Assembly (NCBI GenBank): GCA_046723735.1
Contig: JBKOVB010000045.1
Location: 1 to 64,000 of the forward strand
Source: RYN-111 sp046723735
GTDB taxonomy: Bacteria > Actinomycetota > Actinomycetes > Mycobacteriales > SCTD01
Reading direction: 5' to 3'
Length of the DNA: 64,000 bases
Part shown: in pieces, positions 23,324 through 31,280 of the stretch
How the letters are laid out: every line of letters starts with the position of its first letter
Position numbering within the stretch: position 1 is the first letter of the stretch
Translations under genes and position numbers: made by a program
Notes under the pieces: generated by a model
Told to the model about the DNA's origin: nothing
What the model saw: the letters and a program-made list of their open reading frames with translations, nothing else
Databases searched by the model: none

Positions 23324-25375
23324 TCAGGCAGACCCTGACGGGACGGGCGCGCCCAGCTGCCTGCGCTGCCCGAGATCCTCGAGCCACCGGACGAGCTGGG
23401 CGTGCACGGCGTCAGCCCCGACGAGCTCCGGGGGCGCCCGCCATGCGCTCGGGTGCACGAGCACCGCCTCGCCCTGCCAGCCGCCCAGGCCGCCGTGGCA
23501 GCCCACCAGCTCCTCGAACGCCGCCACCTCACCGGTCGCGGTGTCGAGCCGGCTGTTCACGACGATGTCGCCGACGTGCGCGAGACCCGCGTGCCGACGG
23601 ACCTCGTCCGCAGCCGTGGGACCGAAGGGCGCCAGCGGGTCGACACCGACCACCCGCTGCTCGTCGAGGAAGTGCGCGCCCTCGCGCCCGAGCACGACCG
23701 CGCCGTGCCCCTCGGACCGCACGACGACGAAACCGACCCCGTCGTGCTGCACCAGCGCGTCGACCAGACCGGGAAAGGCCTCCTGCACCTCTTCCTGGGT
23801 CATCCGCTGCGGGTGCCGCGGGAAGTAGACGAACCCCAGGTTGCCGGAAGCAGTGACGACGAGGTCGGCCCGCTCCGCGTGCGCCCCGGTCCGGTCGGTC
23901 TCCTCGTGCCGCCTGAGCACGTGGTGGCTCAGCCGCGCCAGCGGACCACGGGAGGAACCGACCTCGCGCAGCAGCGCGCTCGGCTGGCCCCACTCCTCGT
24001 CCCGGTCCGTGCTCGCCACCGAGGTGGCCGCGCCTGTCGTGCCGATCAGGTGCCGTCGTACGACGTCCTCGAGCGACTCGCCGTAGCGCTGCAGGAAGGT
24101 CGCGCCCTGGCTCTGCCCGTGGTCGGACAGCACGACGAGCTCGTACGGACGCGGCGCGTGCCGTGCGACCCGCTCGAGCACGCCGAGGGCGCGGTCGACG
24201 CCGACCAGCGAGGCCAGGGACTCGGGCCGGGTCGGGCCCGCGTGGTGGGCCACCTCGTCGTAGTCGGTGAAATCGCAGTACATCACCGGTACGCCGGCCA
24301 TCATCTGCTCGGCCAGCAGCCGCACGTTGAGGTCGCGCAGCAGCACGTTGGTCAGACCGCGCAAGGCGACGTACGTCGACAGCCGGTCGATGCGCGGTTC
24401 GACGCCGCGGCTGCTCTGCCGGTGCCCCTGGTAGACCTCCTTCACCATCTCGCCCAGCGTCAGCAGCAGCGAGCGGGTGAAGCCGAACGGCCGGAGGTAC
24501 GACGACGCGAAGCCGCGCGTGGGCCCGTGGCCCCGACCGGCGCTGATGGTCAGGAACGACTGGGCGGCGTCCCCCGAGAAGATGTTGCCGATGCTGACGC
24601 CGCCGCCGGCGAGCAGTCCTCGACCGTCCGTCATGCCCTGCTCGACGTAGGCCGCGTCGGCCGGGCGGTTGGTGACCGTGAGCCGGCCGGCCTCCTTCTC
24701 GTACCAGCGGAAGGCGGGCACGCAGTCGCTGCGGCCGTGCAGGAGGCCGGCCTGGCTCGCCGGTGTCGTGGGTGGGAGCTGTGCGCGCCACGGCACCAGC
24801 TGGTGGCTGCCGGTCCGGATCCACCGGCTCAGGGTGGGCAAGTCCCCGGCCTGGACGGCCCACTGCAGCAACGGGGCGGGGAGGCCGTCGACCTGGACGA
24901 TCACGACACCCGGGTCCAGGTTGACCGCGGCGGCCCGGCGCTTCTGCGCGTGCCGCAGGACGTCGCGCAGGAACAGCTCGTCGTCGCCCGCGTCGAACAC
25001 CCAGCTGACGGCGCTCACGACGAGGGCGAACACCCACGAGGCCCAGAACGCGGGCCAGAAGCCCGACAAGGAGATGTCGGGGACGAGGCTGAGCGCGGCG
25101 TAGAACACGACCGCCTGGGCGAACAGTCCGACGAGGGCGATGCCGACCCACCCGAGCAGGACCGCGGCTGCGGCGAGCACCGGGCGCAGCAGCGCCGACA
25201 CGGCCCCCACCACCACGGCTGCGAGGAGAGCGCCGCCGGGCCCGGTGACGGCGATCCCCGGGACCACGGCGATGGTGACCCACAGGGCAGCCCAGCTGAC
25301 GACCAGCAGCGTCAGGGCCTGCCGCAGCCGGTGCCGCTGCGGCGCCTCAGCGGGCCGGCTTGGTGAGGGGGACAT
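23324..25375 (-). CDS. fusion: four-helix phage-holin-IV-like membrane domain + alkaline-phosphatase-superfamily phosphodiesterase
   Basis: 683 residues. Residues ~18-125 form four helices in the pattern of the superfamily IV holin-like (DUF/YvlD-type) domain. A catalytic domain follows: VVIVQVDGLPAPLLQ near 155 (metal-binding Asp), PTTPASQAGLLHG (nucleophile Thr region), CDFTDYDEVAHHAG and VVLSDHGQSQG (metal-binding Asp/His). This is the nucleotide pyrophosphatase/phosphodiesterase fold with an unusual N-terminal membrane anchor. The start overlaps the HdeD-like gene by 29 nt. The orientation of the catalytic domain relative to the membrane is not clear. Confidence 0.82.
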   Translation of the reverse strand: MSPSPSRPAEAPQRHRLRQALTLLVVSWAALWVTIAVVPGIAVTGPGGALLAAVVVGAVSALLRPVLAAAAVLLGWVGIALVGLFAQAVVFYAALSLVPDISLSGFWPAFWASWVFALVVSAVSWVFDAGDDELFLRDVLRHAQKRRAAAVNLDPGVVIVQVDGLPAPLLQWAVQAGDLPTLSRWIRTGSHQLVPWRAQLPPTTPASQAGLLHGRSDCVPAFRWYEKEAGRLTVTNRPADAAYVEQGMTDGRGLLAGGGVSIGNIFSGDAAQSFLTISAGRGHGPTRGFASSYLRPFGFTRSLLLTLGEMVKEVYQGHRQSSRGVEPRIDRLSTYVALRGLTNVLLRDLNVRLLAEQMMAGVPVMYCDFTDYDEVAHHAGPTRPESLASLVGVDRALGVLERVARHAPRPYELVVLSDHGQSQGATFLQRYGESLEDVVRRHLIGTTGAATSVASTDRDEEWGQPSALLREVGSSRGPLARLSHHVLRRHEETDRTGAHAERADLVVTASGNLGFVYFPRHPQRMTQEEVQEAFPGLVDALVQHDGVGFVVVRSEGHGAVVLGREGAHFLDEQRVVGVDPLAPFGPTAADEVRRHAGLAHVGDIVVNSRLDTATGEVAAFEELVGCHGGLGGWQGEAVLVHPSAWRAPPELVGADAVHAQLVRWLEDLGQRRQLGAPVPSGSA

Positions 25376-26030
25376 GTGACGCGGTCGTCGACGGCCGCTC
25401 GTCGTCGCGCAGGTCGATGGCGCGCGCGTCGTCCGCCAGCTCGTGGGTGGCGTGGCGGATCTCGAAGGCCTGCACGCACAGCACGACGCCGGTGATGACG
25501 GTCCAGAGACCGATGATCGTGATGACCAGGTTCACCGTGACGTCGGGCCGTCGCATGACCCAGATGCCGAGCAGCAGCTCTACCACGCCGACGGCCACGC
25601 CGAAGCCCCACTGCGGCATGTGCCTGCGCCGCGCGACGCAGCTGACCACGTGAAACCCGCCGGACAGCGCGAGGAAGGCCCCGAAGATGATGGCGAGCAC
25701 CAGCAGGGTCGGGCCGGGCCACGCGATGAGGACGATGCCCGCGATCACCCCGACCACGCCAGCAGCGACCTGCTCGGCGGCGCCGTCCGCTGCGTAGCTG
25801 GGGTTGAAGCACAGGGCGAGGCCCCGGATCACGAGGAGGATGCCGGCGGTGACGACCAGGGCCTTGACGGTCCAGTCGATGGTCATCACGGCGATCCCGA
25901 AACCGACGGACACCAGGCCGGCGACGAGCGGCACCCACCACAGCCGGCCGACCTGGGCCGCCACCTCGCGGATGGGCGAGTGGCTGCCCCGGTCGAGGCC
26001 GGTGGTCCGCGTGTCGGCGTCGGCGGTCAT
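25347..26030 (-). CDS. HdeD-like / DUF308 membrane protein
   Basis: 227 residues with six evenly spaced hydrophobic helices between about 30 and 185, arranged as pairs (VPLVAGLVSVGFGIAVM, ALVVTAGILLVIRGLAL and so on), as in the HdeD/DUF308 acid-stress family. ATGA overlap with the upstream DUF1269 gene. Probably part of a co-expressed stress membrane set. Confidence 0.85.
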   Translation of the reverse strand: MTADADTRTTGLDRGSHSPIREVAAQVGRLWWVPLVAGLVSVGFGIAVMTIDWTVKALVVTAGILLVIRGLALCFNPSYAADGAAEQVAAGVVGVIAGIVLIAWPGPTLLVLAIIFGAFLALSGGFHVVSCVARRRHMPQWGFGVAVGVVELLLGIWVMRRPDVTVNLVITIIGLWTVITGVVLCVQAFEIRHATHELADDARAIDLRDDERPSTTASHVPLTKPAR

Positions 26031-26539
26031 GCCGTGGTGGTGGCTGTGGTCTCCGGCGAGCCGTGCAGGGCCTTCTGAAGCTCCTCCTCCGCCTCCTTGG
26101 TGAGGTTGGAGGTGAGCACGGTCCCGCCGAACTGGCTCAGGGCGGCGACAGCCTTGTCCGGTGTGACCCGCTCGACGATGAGGAACAGCGCCGAGGTGCC
26201 GGGCTGCACCATGTCGCGGACGCGGTTCTGGAACTCGCGGTCGATGCCGGTCTTCTCGACCTTGCCCATCAGGGCGCCGAGGCCCGCGCCGACGGCCATG
26301 CCGAAGACAGGGACGAAGAACAGCAGCCCGAACAGGAAGCCCCAGAACATGCCCCAGCTGGCACCCGTGCCGACGGGGTGGTGGCTGGTGGTGACGTGGT
26401 ATTTGCCTTCACGGTCCCGACGGATCACCGCGATGGAGTCCGGCTCGATGATGAGGTCGTTCGTGAGCCGCTCGACTTCGTCCGCCGCTGCCTGCGCCGT
26501 GATCTCGTCGGGGTAGCCGATTGCGACGAGTGTTGCCAT
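26027..26539 (-). CDS. DUF1269-family membrane-associated protein
   Basis: 170 residues; ATG 26539 with AGGAGGG at a proper spacer. N-terminal ferredoxin-like half (TLVAIGYPDEITAQAAADEVERL), a Gly-rich hydrophobic hairpin at about 63-92 (WGMFWGFLFGLLFFVPVFG), and a C-terminal half with TSALFLIVERVTPDKAVAAL. This is the DUF1269 pattern, found in stress-induced operons. Molecular function unknown. Confidence 0.88.
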   Translation of the reverse strand: MATLVAIGYPDEITAQAAADEVERLTNDLIIEPDSIAVIRRDREGKYHVTTSHHPVGTGASWGMFWGFLFGLLFFVPVFGMAVGAGLGALMGKVEKTGIDREFQNRVRDMVQPGTSALFLIVERVTPDKAVAALSQFGGTVLTSNLTKEAEEELQKALHGSPETTATTTA

Positions 26540-26579
26540 GAATACCCTCCTGGGTCGTCTCGGGACGAGCGCAGCTGCG

Positions 26580-27026
26580 TCAGTCGAGGGCCTTCATCTC
26601 GCTCCCGTGGACCGCGAGGGCGTAGATGACGAGGACGTCGATCGCGATGATCGTGATGGCCCACACCGGCGCGGCGTTGACGAACCCGAGGTTCGCGAGG
26701 GCGCTGAGGAAGGCGAGCGCGATCCCGACGATGCGCGCCCACAGCTGGCCCACGACGACGCCCCACCCCGCGAAGATGCACAGCGCACCGAGGATCAGGT
26801 GGGTCCAGCCCCAGGCGGTGTAGTCCGCGTGGACGGCGAGCCCCGACTTGCTCACTGCGTAGTAGGAGTCGTTGAACAGCGCGACCAGACCAGCGGTGAC
26901 CTGGAAGGCGCCGATCATGAACAGCATGATTCCGGCGAACAGGATCCACCCGACCCACCCGGTCGGCTCACGACCCATCGAGCGCTCACGGGTGTATTCG
27001 CCTGTCGTGTGTCGCATCTCAGTCAT
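26580..27026 (-). CDS. DUF7144-type four-helix membrane protein
   Basis: 148 residues. ATG 27026 is preceded by AGAGGAA. Four helices: GWILFAGIMLFMIGAFQVTAGLVA (about 25-47), a second near 72-92, a third near 93-112 and a fourth near 115-138. The motif ALFNDSYY followed by TAWGWTHLILG fits the actinobacterial DUF7144 family. It lies 40 nt upstream of the DUF1269 gene and is probably co-transcribed with it. Confidence 0.85.
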   Translation of the reverse strand: MTEMRHTTGEYTRERSMGREPTGWVGWILFAGIMLFMIGAFQVTAGLVALFNDSYYAVSKSGLAVHADYTAWGWTHLILGALCIFAGWGVVVGQLWARIVGIALAFLSALANLGFVNAAPVWAITIIAIDVLVIYALAVHGSEMKALD

Positions 27027-27095
27027 GACGGTTCCTCTCTCGGGGACACCGTCACCGTCCCCCTGCACGACGTCACCGCGCGTCGTCCAGAACGG

Positions 27096-27437
27096 ATGAA
27101 AGCGAGGCGGTTCAAGGCTGCGCCAGTCCTGCCGACAGGGTCTGGGAGACCAGCCCCGGAGCCGTCCTTGTTCACCGTTCACGTCGTCGGTCACGACGGC
27201 AGCGAGGCCGAGTTCGTCGTCACGAGCCCGGTCGTGGCTTTCGACCTGGCGAGCCGTGCCGACGGTGCCGGGCTGCGTTGGCGGGCGAGCCGACATCCGC
27301 ACGCGGACCGGGCCCTGTCGCTGTGGCTGCTGCGCGAGCTGGCCGAGGGCGCGGCCGCGCAGGAGCCCGCGTCGGCGGCGTACTTCGCGGCGGTCATCCA
27401 GACGGCGCGGCAGGCCGCTGCCGCGCGCCTGAACTAG
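27096..27437 (+). CDS. hypothetical protein, 113 aa
   Basis: ATG 27096, divergent from the DUF7144 gene; no strong ribosome binding site. The middle reads like a small alpha/beta protein (SLFTVHVVGHDGSEAEFVV), with a helical Ala-rich C-terminus (AYFAAVIQTARQAAAARLN). No family recognised. Its stop overlaps that of cydB by 4 nt. Confidence 0.5.
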   Translation: MKARRFKAAPVLPTGSGRPAPEPSLFTVHVVGHDGSEAEFVVTSPVVAFDLASRADGAGLRWRASRHPHADRALSLWLLRELAEGAAAQEPASAAYFAAVIQTARQAAAARLN

Positions 27438-28492
27438 CGTCCCTCCCGCGGCAGGGGTACGGCGGCCTCGCGGAGGTCCTCGTCGCGGTCCGCCGTGAGC
27501 CGCTCGGTCAGGTCGAGGCGGTAGAGCAGGGCGAGGGCGGGGCCGATCAGCAGCACGGCCACGACCGTCACGATCACGAGCCAGCGCATCGTGGCCTGTG
27601 CGCCCGCCGCCTGGTCGATCGTCAGCGTCGTGGGGAGCGCGTAGGGGCGTTGCGCGAATCCCCAGGCGAGCACGAGCGACGTGACGGCAGCGACGGCCGT
27701 CAGGCGGGTGCCCCGCAGCACGCCCCGGCTCATCAGCGCCAGCGTGAGGAGCACGAACACGACAGCGGTCCCGGCGAACGCGAGGCCCCAGCCCGAGGTC
27801 AGGCCGTCGTACAGGTGCTCCGCGTCCTCGTGCACGACCAGCAGGCCGACGCCCATCACGACCAGCAGGAGGCCCCCCGCCGCTACGGAGCGGGTGCGGA
27901 AGTAGGCCACCAGCCCGGGTGCGCCGAAGCGGCGGGCGTCCGAGGACAGGAACGACGCCGCGATGAACGCCGCGGCGGTCAGCCCCAGCACGCCGAACAG
28001 CACCGACGTCGGGTTCAGCCAGGACGTCACCGGGTCGCCCTGCCGGTTGCCCGGCGGTACCCGGCCGGAGGCCACGCCACCGAGGGCGGCAGCGAGGAAG
28101 AACGGCGTCAGCAGCGACGCGAGGCCGAAGACGAGGCTCAGCCGGTGGCGGCGCCGCAGCCCCAGGGTGGGCTTGCGGATGGCGAAGGCCGCGCCCCGCA
28201 GCACCAGGCCGAGGGCGGCGAGCACCAGGGCCGCCCACGTCGTGGACATCACGGCCTCGAAGACCGGCGGGAACCCGGTCCAGGTCACGACGAGGACGAA
28301 GACGAGCCAGACGTTGTTGGCCTCCCACACCGGCGCCATCGCGTGGTCCACCAGCTCCCGCGGGTGCCCGCCATGGTCCTTGTCGCCTGCCAGGAGGTCC
28401 CAGATGCCCGCGCCGAAGTCGGCGCCACCGCCGCAGGTGTAGGCGGCGAGCAGAAGCAGCAGCACGAGAGCGACGAGGTCCGTGGCGGTCAT
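27434..28492 (-). CDS. cydB: cytochrome bd quinol oxidase subunit II
   Basis: 352 residues, eight to nine membrane helices. Signature start ATDLVALVLLLLLAAYTCGGGADFGAGIWDLL and HAMAPVWEANNVWLVFVLVVTWTGFP. Partner of CydA; together they reduce O2 to water with quinol electrons without pumping protons. ATGA overlap with cydA. No cydDC transporter genes are present nearby. Confidence 0.95.
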   Translation of the reverse strand: MTATDLVALVLLLLLAAYTCGGGADFGAGIWDLLAGDKDHGGHPRELVDHAMAPVWEANNVWLVFVLVVTWTGFPPVFEAVMSTTWAALVLAALGLVLRGAAFAIRKPTLGLRRRHRLSLVFGLASLLTPFFLAAALGGVASGRVPPGNRQGDPVTSWLNPTSVLFGVLGLTAAAFIAASFLSSDARRFGAPGLVAYFRTRSVAAGGLLLVVMGVGLLVVHEDAEHLYDGLTSGWGLAFAGTAVVFVLLTLALMSRGVLRGTRLTAVAAVTSLVLAWGFAQRPYALPTTLTIDQAAGAQATMRWLVIVTVVAVLLIGPALALLYRLDLTERLTADRDEDLREAAVPLPREGR

Positions 28493-29910
28493 GCGTCGAC
28501 CTGCTCGGGTGCAGGGACGGTGCTCGTGACCCGGGCGTGCTCGGCATCCTCGTGCCGCCAGCGGATCTTCAGCCGCATGAGGATCCCGAGGAACGCCCAC
28601 GCGACGAGCGCATAGACGACCACGACGATCGCGAACGATGTCCAGAGCGGACCCGCCGAGATGTTCGTGACCGCTTCGGAGACGCGCATCTGCTCGTAGA
28701 CGACCCAGGGCTGGCGGCCGACCTCGGCGGTGACCCACCCCGTCTCGAGGGCGACCACCGACGCGATCCCGGCGACCGATGCCGCCCGGTAGAACCAGCG
28801 CGACCGGGGCATGTCTCGTCGTCGCACCCAGGCGATGGCGTACCACAGGGCCAGGCCCATGAGCAGGGTCCCCATCCCCACCATCGAGTCGAAGGCGAAG
28901 TGTGTGATGGTCGCCTCGCGGGCCGTGGGGCGCTCGTCCGACGGGACCTCGGACAACCCCTGTACGACGGTGTCGCGGCTGCCTCCGGCCAGGAACGAGT
29001 CGAGGCCGGGGATCTTGATCCCGCCCTTGATCGAGCCGTCCGGCTGCAGCCGGCCGTAGAGGTACTCGGCCTGGTCGGAGCCGGTGTCCCAGACGATCTC
29101 CATGGCGGCGAACTTCACGGGCTGCTTGTCGTAGACGGCGCGCGCCAGCGAGTCGCCGATCACCAGCTGCACCGGCGTCACGAGGGCGGCGACGGTGAAG
29201 GGCACCAGGAAGCCAAGCCGGTGGTAGCGGTCGCGGCGACCGCGCAGCCAGCCCGCGGCGTACACGCTCGCGACGAGGAACCCGGCCGTCATGTAGGCGG
29301 CACCGAGCATGTGCAGGTACTGCGCACCGAGGATCGGGGTGAACAACGCCTTGCTGACGACGACGTTCGTCGGGTTGCCCTGGGCGTCGAGCGTGAAGCC
29401 CTGAGGGGTGTTCATCCACGCGTTCACGGACAGGATCGAGAAGGCGCCCACGAGCGCGATGAACGGCAGCGGCAGGCCGACGAGGAAGTGCGCTCGCGGC
29501 GTCATCCGCCGCCAGCCGTAGATGTAGATGGCGATCAGGATCGCCTCGAGGAAGAAGGCCAAGCCTTCGATGCCGAAGGCGAGGCCCATGACGTCGCCCC
29601 ACGTGCCCATGAGTCCCGGCCAGAGCAGGCCGAACTCGAGGCTGATGACGGTGCCCGTCACTGCACCCACGGCGAACTGGATCGCCATGACGGTCGACCA
29701 GCGCCGGGCCAGCTGCATCGCGACCTGGTCCCCACGGCGCAGCCCGAGGTAGTTCATCACCAGGGTGATGAAGGGCAGGGCGACGCCGAAGGGCACGAGG
29801 ATCACGTGGACCATCAGGGTGAACGCCATCTGCTCCCGGGCCGGCAGCAGCTGCGCCGGCGTGTCCGCCGCGAGGCTGGGCGCGCCCGCGAGCAGCTCCA
29901 GCGGGGTCAC
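28489..29910 (-). CDS. cydA: cytochrome bd quinol oxidase subunit I
   Basis: 473 residues, GTG 29910 overlapping the NDH-2 stop. The His of FTLMVHVILVPFG (about residue 35) is the high-spin heme ligand. GLAFGIEGLAFFLEAILIAIYIYGW has the two conserved Glu of the proton path. LHMLGAAYMTAGF carries the b558 His, and ETGWVTAEVGRQPWVVYEQMRVSEAVT the Met/quinol region. The Q-loop (KQPVKFAAMEIVWDT) is short. High-affinity terminal oxidase in the cytoplasmic membrane. Confidence 0.96.
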   Translation of the reverse strand: MTPLELLAGAPSLAADTPAQLLPAREQMAFTLMVHVILVPFGVALPFITLVMNYLGLRRGDQVAMQLARRWSTVMAIQFAVGAVTGTVISLEFGLLWPGLMGTWGDVMGLAFGIEGLAFFLEAILIAIYIYGWRRMTPRAHFLVGLPLPFIALVGAFSILSVNAWMNTPQGFTLDAQGNPTNVVVSKALFTPILGAQYLHMLGAAYMTAGFLVASVYAAGWLRGRRDRYHRLGFLVPFTVAALVTPVQLVIGDSLARAVYDKQPVKFAAMEIVWDTGSDQAEYLYGRLQPDGSIKGGIKIPGLDSFLAGGSRDTVVQGLSEVPSDERPTAREATITHFAFDSMVGMGTLLMGLALWYAIAWVRRRDMPRSRWFYRAASVAGIASVVALETGWVTAEVGRQPWVVYEQMRVSEAVTNISAGPLWTSFAIVVVVYALVAWAFLGILMRLKIRWRHEDAEHARVTSTVPAPEQVDA

Positions 29911-31280
29911 GTGGCGACCCGGTTGCGCTCGGCGGCCACGGCGGGCGGCGGCGCGTACAGGTCCTGGCCGGGGTGGACCTGCAGCATCGGGAACGCGCGC
30001 TCCCGGCGCGACTCGCGGCTGAAGGCGATCGCCCACGTGAGCACGGCACCGACGCGGTTGCGGAACCCGGTCAGGAAGGCGAGGTGGATGAACAGCCACG
30101 CCAGCCAGCCGACGAAGCCGCTGGCGTGGAACCGGCCGACCGAGACGACCGCGCGGCCCCGCGAGATGTAGGCGGCCGACCCGAGGTCGTGGTAGCGGAA
30201 GGGCTTCTGCTCGCCCTTGCGGCGCTCGACCTGGTGCTTGATGCGGTGGCCGGCGTAGAGCCCGCTCTGCATCGCGACCTCGGCCACTCCCGGGAGGCCC
30301 TCGAGGCTCATGACGTCGCCGACCACGGTGATCTCGGGGTGTCCCGGCAGCGTCAGGTCGGGCTGGACCTTGAGGCGGCCGGCCCGGTCCTGCTCGGCGC
30401 CGGTGCGCTTCGCCAGGTTGGCGGCGAGCGGGGGTGCGGCGATGCCGGCGGTCCAGAGCACGGTGGCCGCGTCGTACCTCGTCGTGGCGCCGTCAGGTCC
30501 CTTCGCCTCCAGGCCGCGTGCGTCGACAGCCGTGACGACGGACCCCATGTGCAGCACCACCCCCATCGCCTCGAGCGACCTGGCGGCGCGGGTCGAGAGC
30601 TTGGGGCCGAAGGTCGCAAGCGGCTCCTTGCCGCCGTCGAAGAGGTGGACCGTCGCGCTGCCGGGGTCGATGTGCTTGAACTCCTGCTCCAAGGTGCTGG
30701 TCGCGAGCTCGTGGATCTGGCCGGCGAGCTCGACCCCCGTCGGACCGGCGCCGACCAGCGCGAAGCTCAGCCAGCGACGCTGCTCCGCCGGGTCGGTCGC
30801 GGTCGCCGCCATCTCGAAGGCCCCGAAGACGCGTCGCCGGATCGTGAGCGCGTCCCCCAGCGTCTTCATCCCCGGCGCCCAGGTGGCGAACTCGTCGTGG
30901 CCGAAGTAGGACTGCCGCACGCCGGCGGCGACGACCAGGTCGTCGTACGGGATCTCGATCGGGAGGCCGGTCGGGCGCAGCCCGATGACGCGCCGTGCTG
31001 CGACGTCGACGTCCGTGACCTCCGCGAGCACGCAGCTGACGTTCTCGTGGCGGCGGAACAGGCTGCGCAGGGGTACGGCGATCTGGCCCTCCGACAGCAC
31101 GCCGGTCGCGCACTGGTACAGCAGCGGCTGGAACAGGTGGTGGGCGCTGCGGTCGACGACGGTCACGTCCACCGGGAGCCGGCGGAGGGCGCGGGCGGCG
31201 AACAGGCCCGCGAACCCGCCGCCCACGACCACGACCCGGCGCGGGACGACGTGATCGGCGAGCCGCTCCCGCGGCCTCAT
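29907..31280 (-). CDS. ndh: type II NADH dehydrogenase (NDH-2)
   Basis: 457 residues. FAD-binding VVVVGGGFAGLFAARAL (about 16-32), NADH-binding FALVGAGPTGVELAGQI (about 165-181), VVGDVMSLEGLPGVAEVAMQSGLYAG near 310, and the C-terminal membrane-associating stretch LAWLFIHLAFLTGFRNR. Transfers electrons from NADH to quinone without proton pumping. Overlaps the GMC gene (ATGA) and cydA (GTGA), so NADH oxidation and O2 reduction are translationally coupled. Confidence 0.95.
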   Translation of the reverse strand: MRPRERLADHVVPRRVVVVGGGFAGLFAARALRRLPVDVTVVDRSAHHLFQPLLYQCATGVLSEGQIAVPLRSLFRRHENVSCVLAEVTDVDVAARRVIGLRPTGLPIEIPYDDLVVAAGVRQSYFGHDEFATWAPGMKTLGDALTIRRRVFGAFEMAATATDPAEQRRWLSFALVGAGPTGVELAGQIHELATSTLEQEFKHIDPGSATVHLFDGGKEPLATFGPKLSTRAARSLEAMGVVLHMGSVVTAVDARGLEAKGPDGATTRYDAATVLWTAGIAAPPLAANLAKRTGAEQDRAGRLKVQPDLTLPGHPEITVVGDVMSLEGLPGVAEVAMQSGLYAGHRIKHQVERRKGEQKPFRYHDLGSAAYISRGRAVVSVGRFHASGFVGWLAWLFIHLAFLTGFRNRVGAVLTWAIAFSRESRRERAFPMLQVHPGQDLYAPPPAVAAERNRVAT

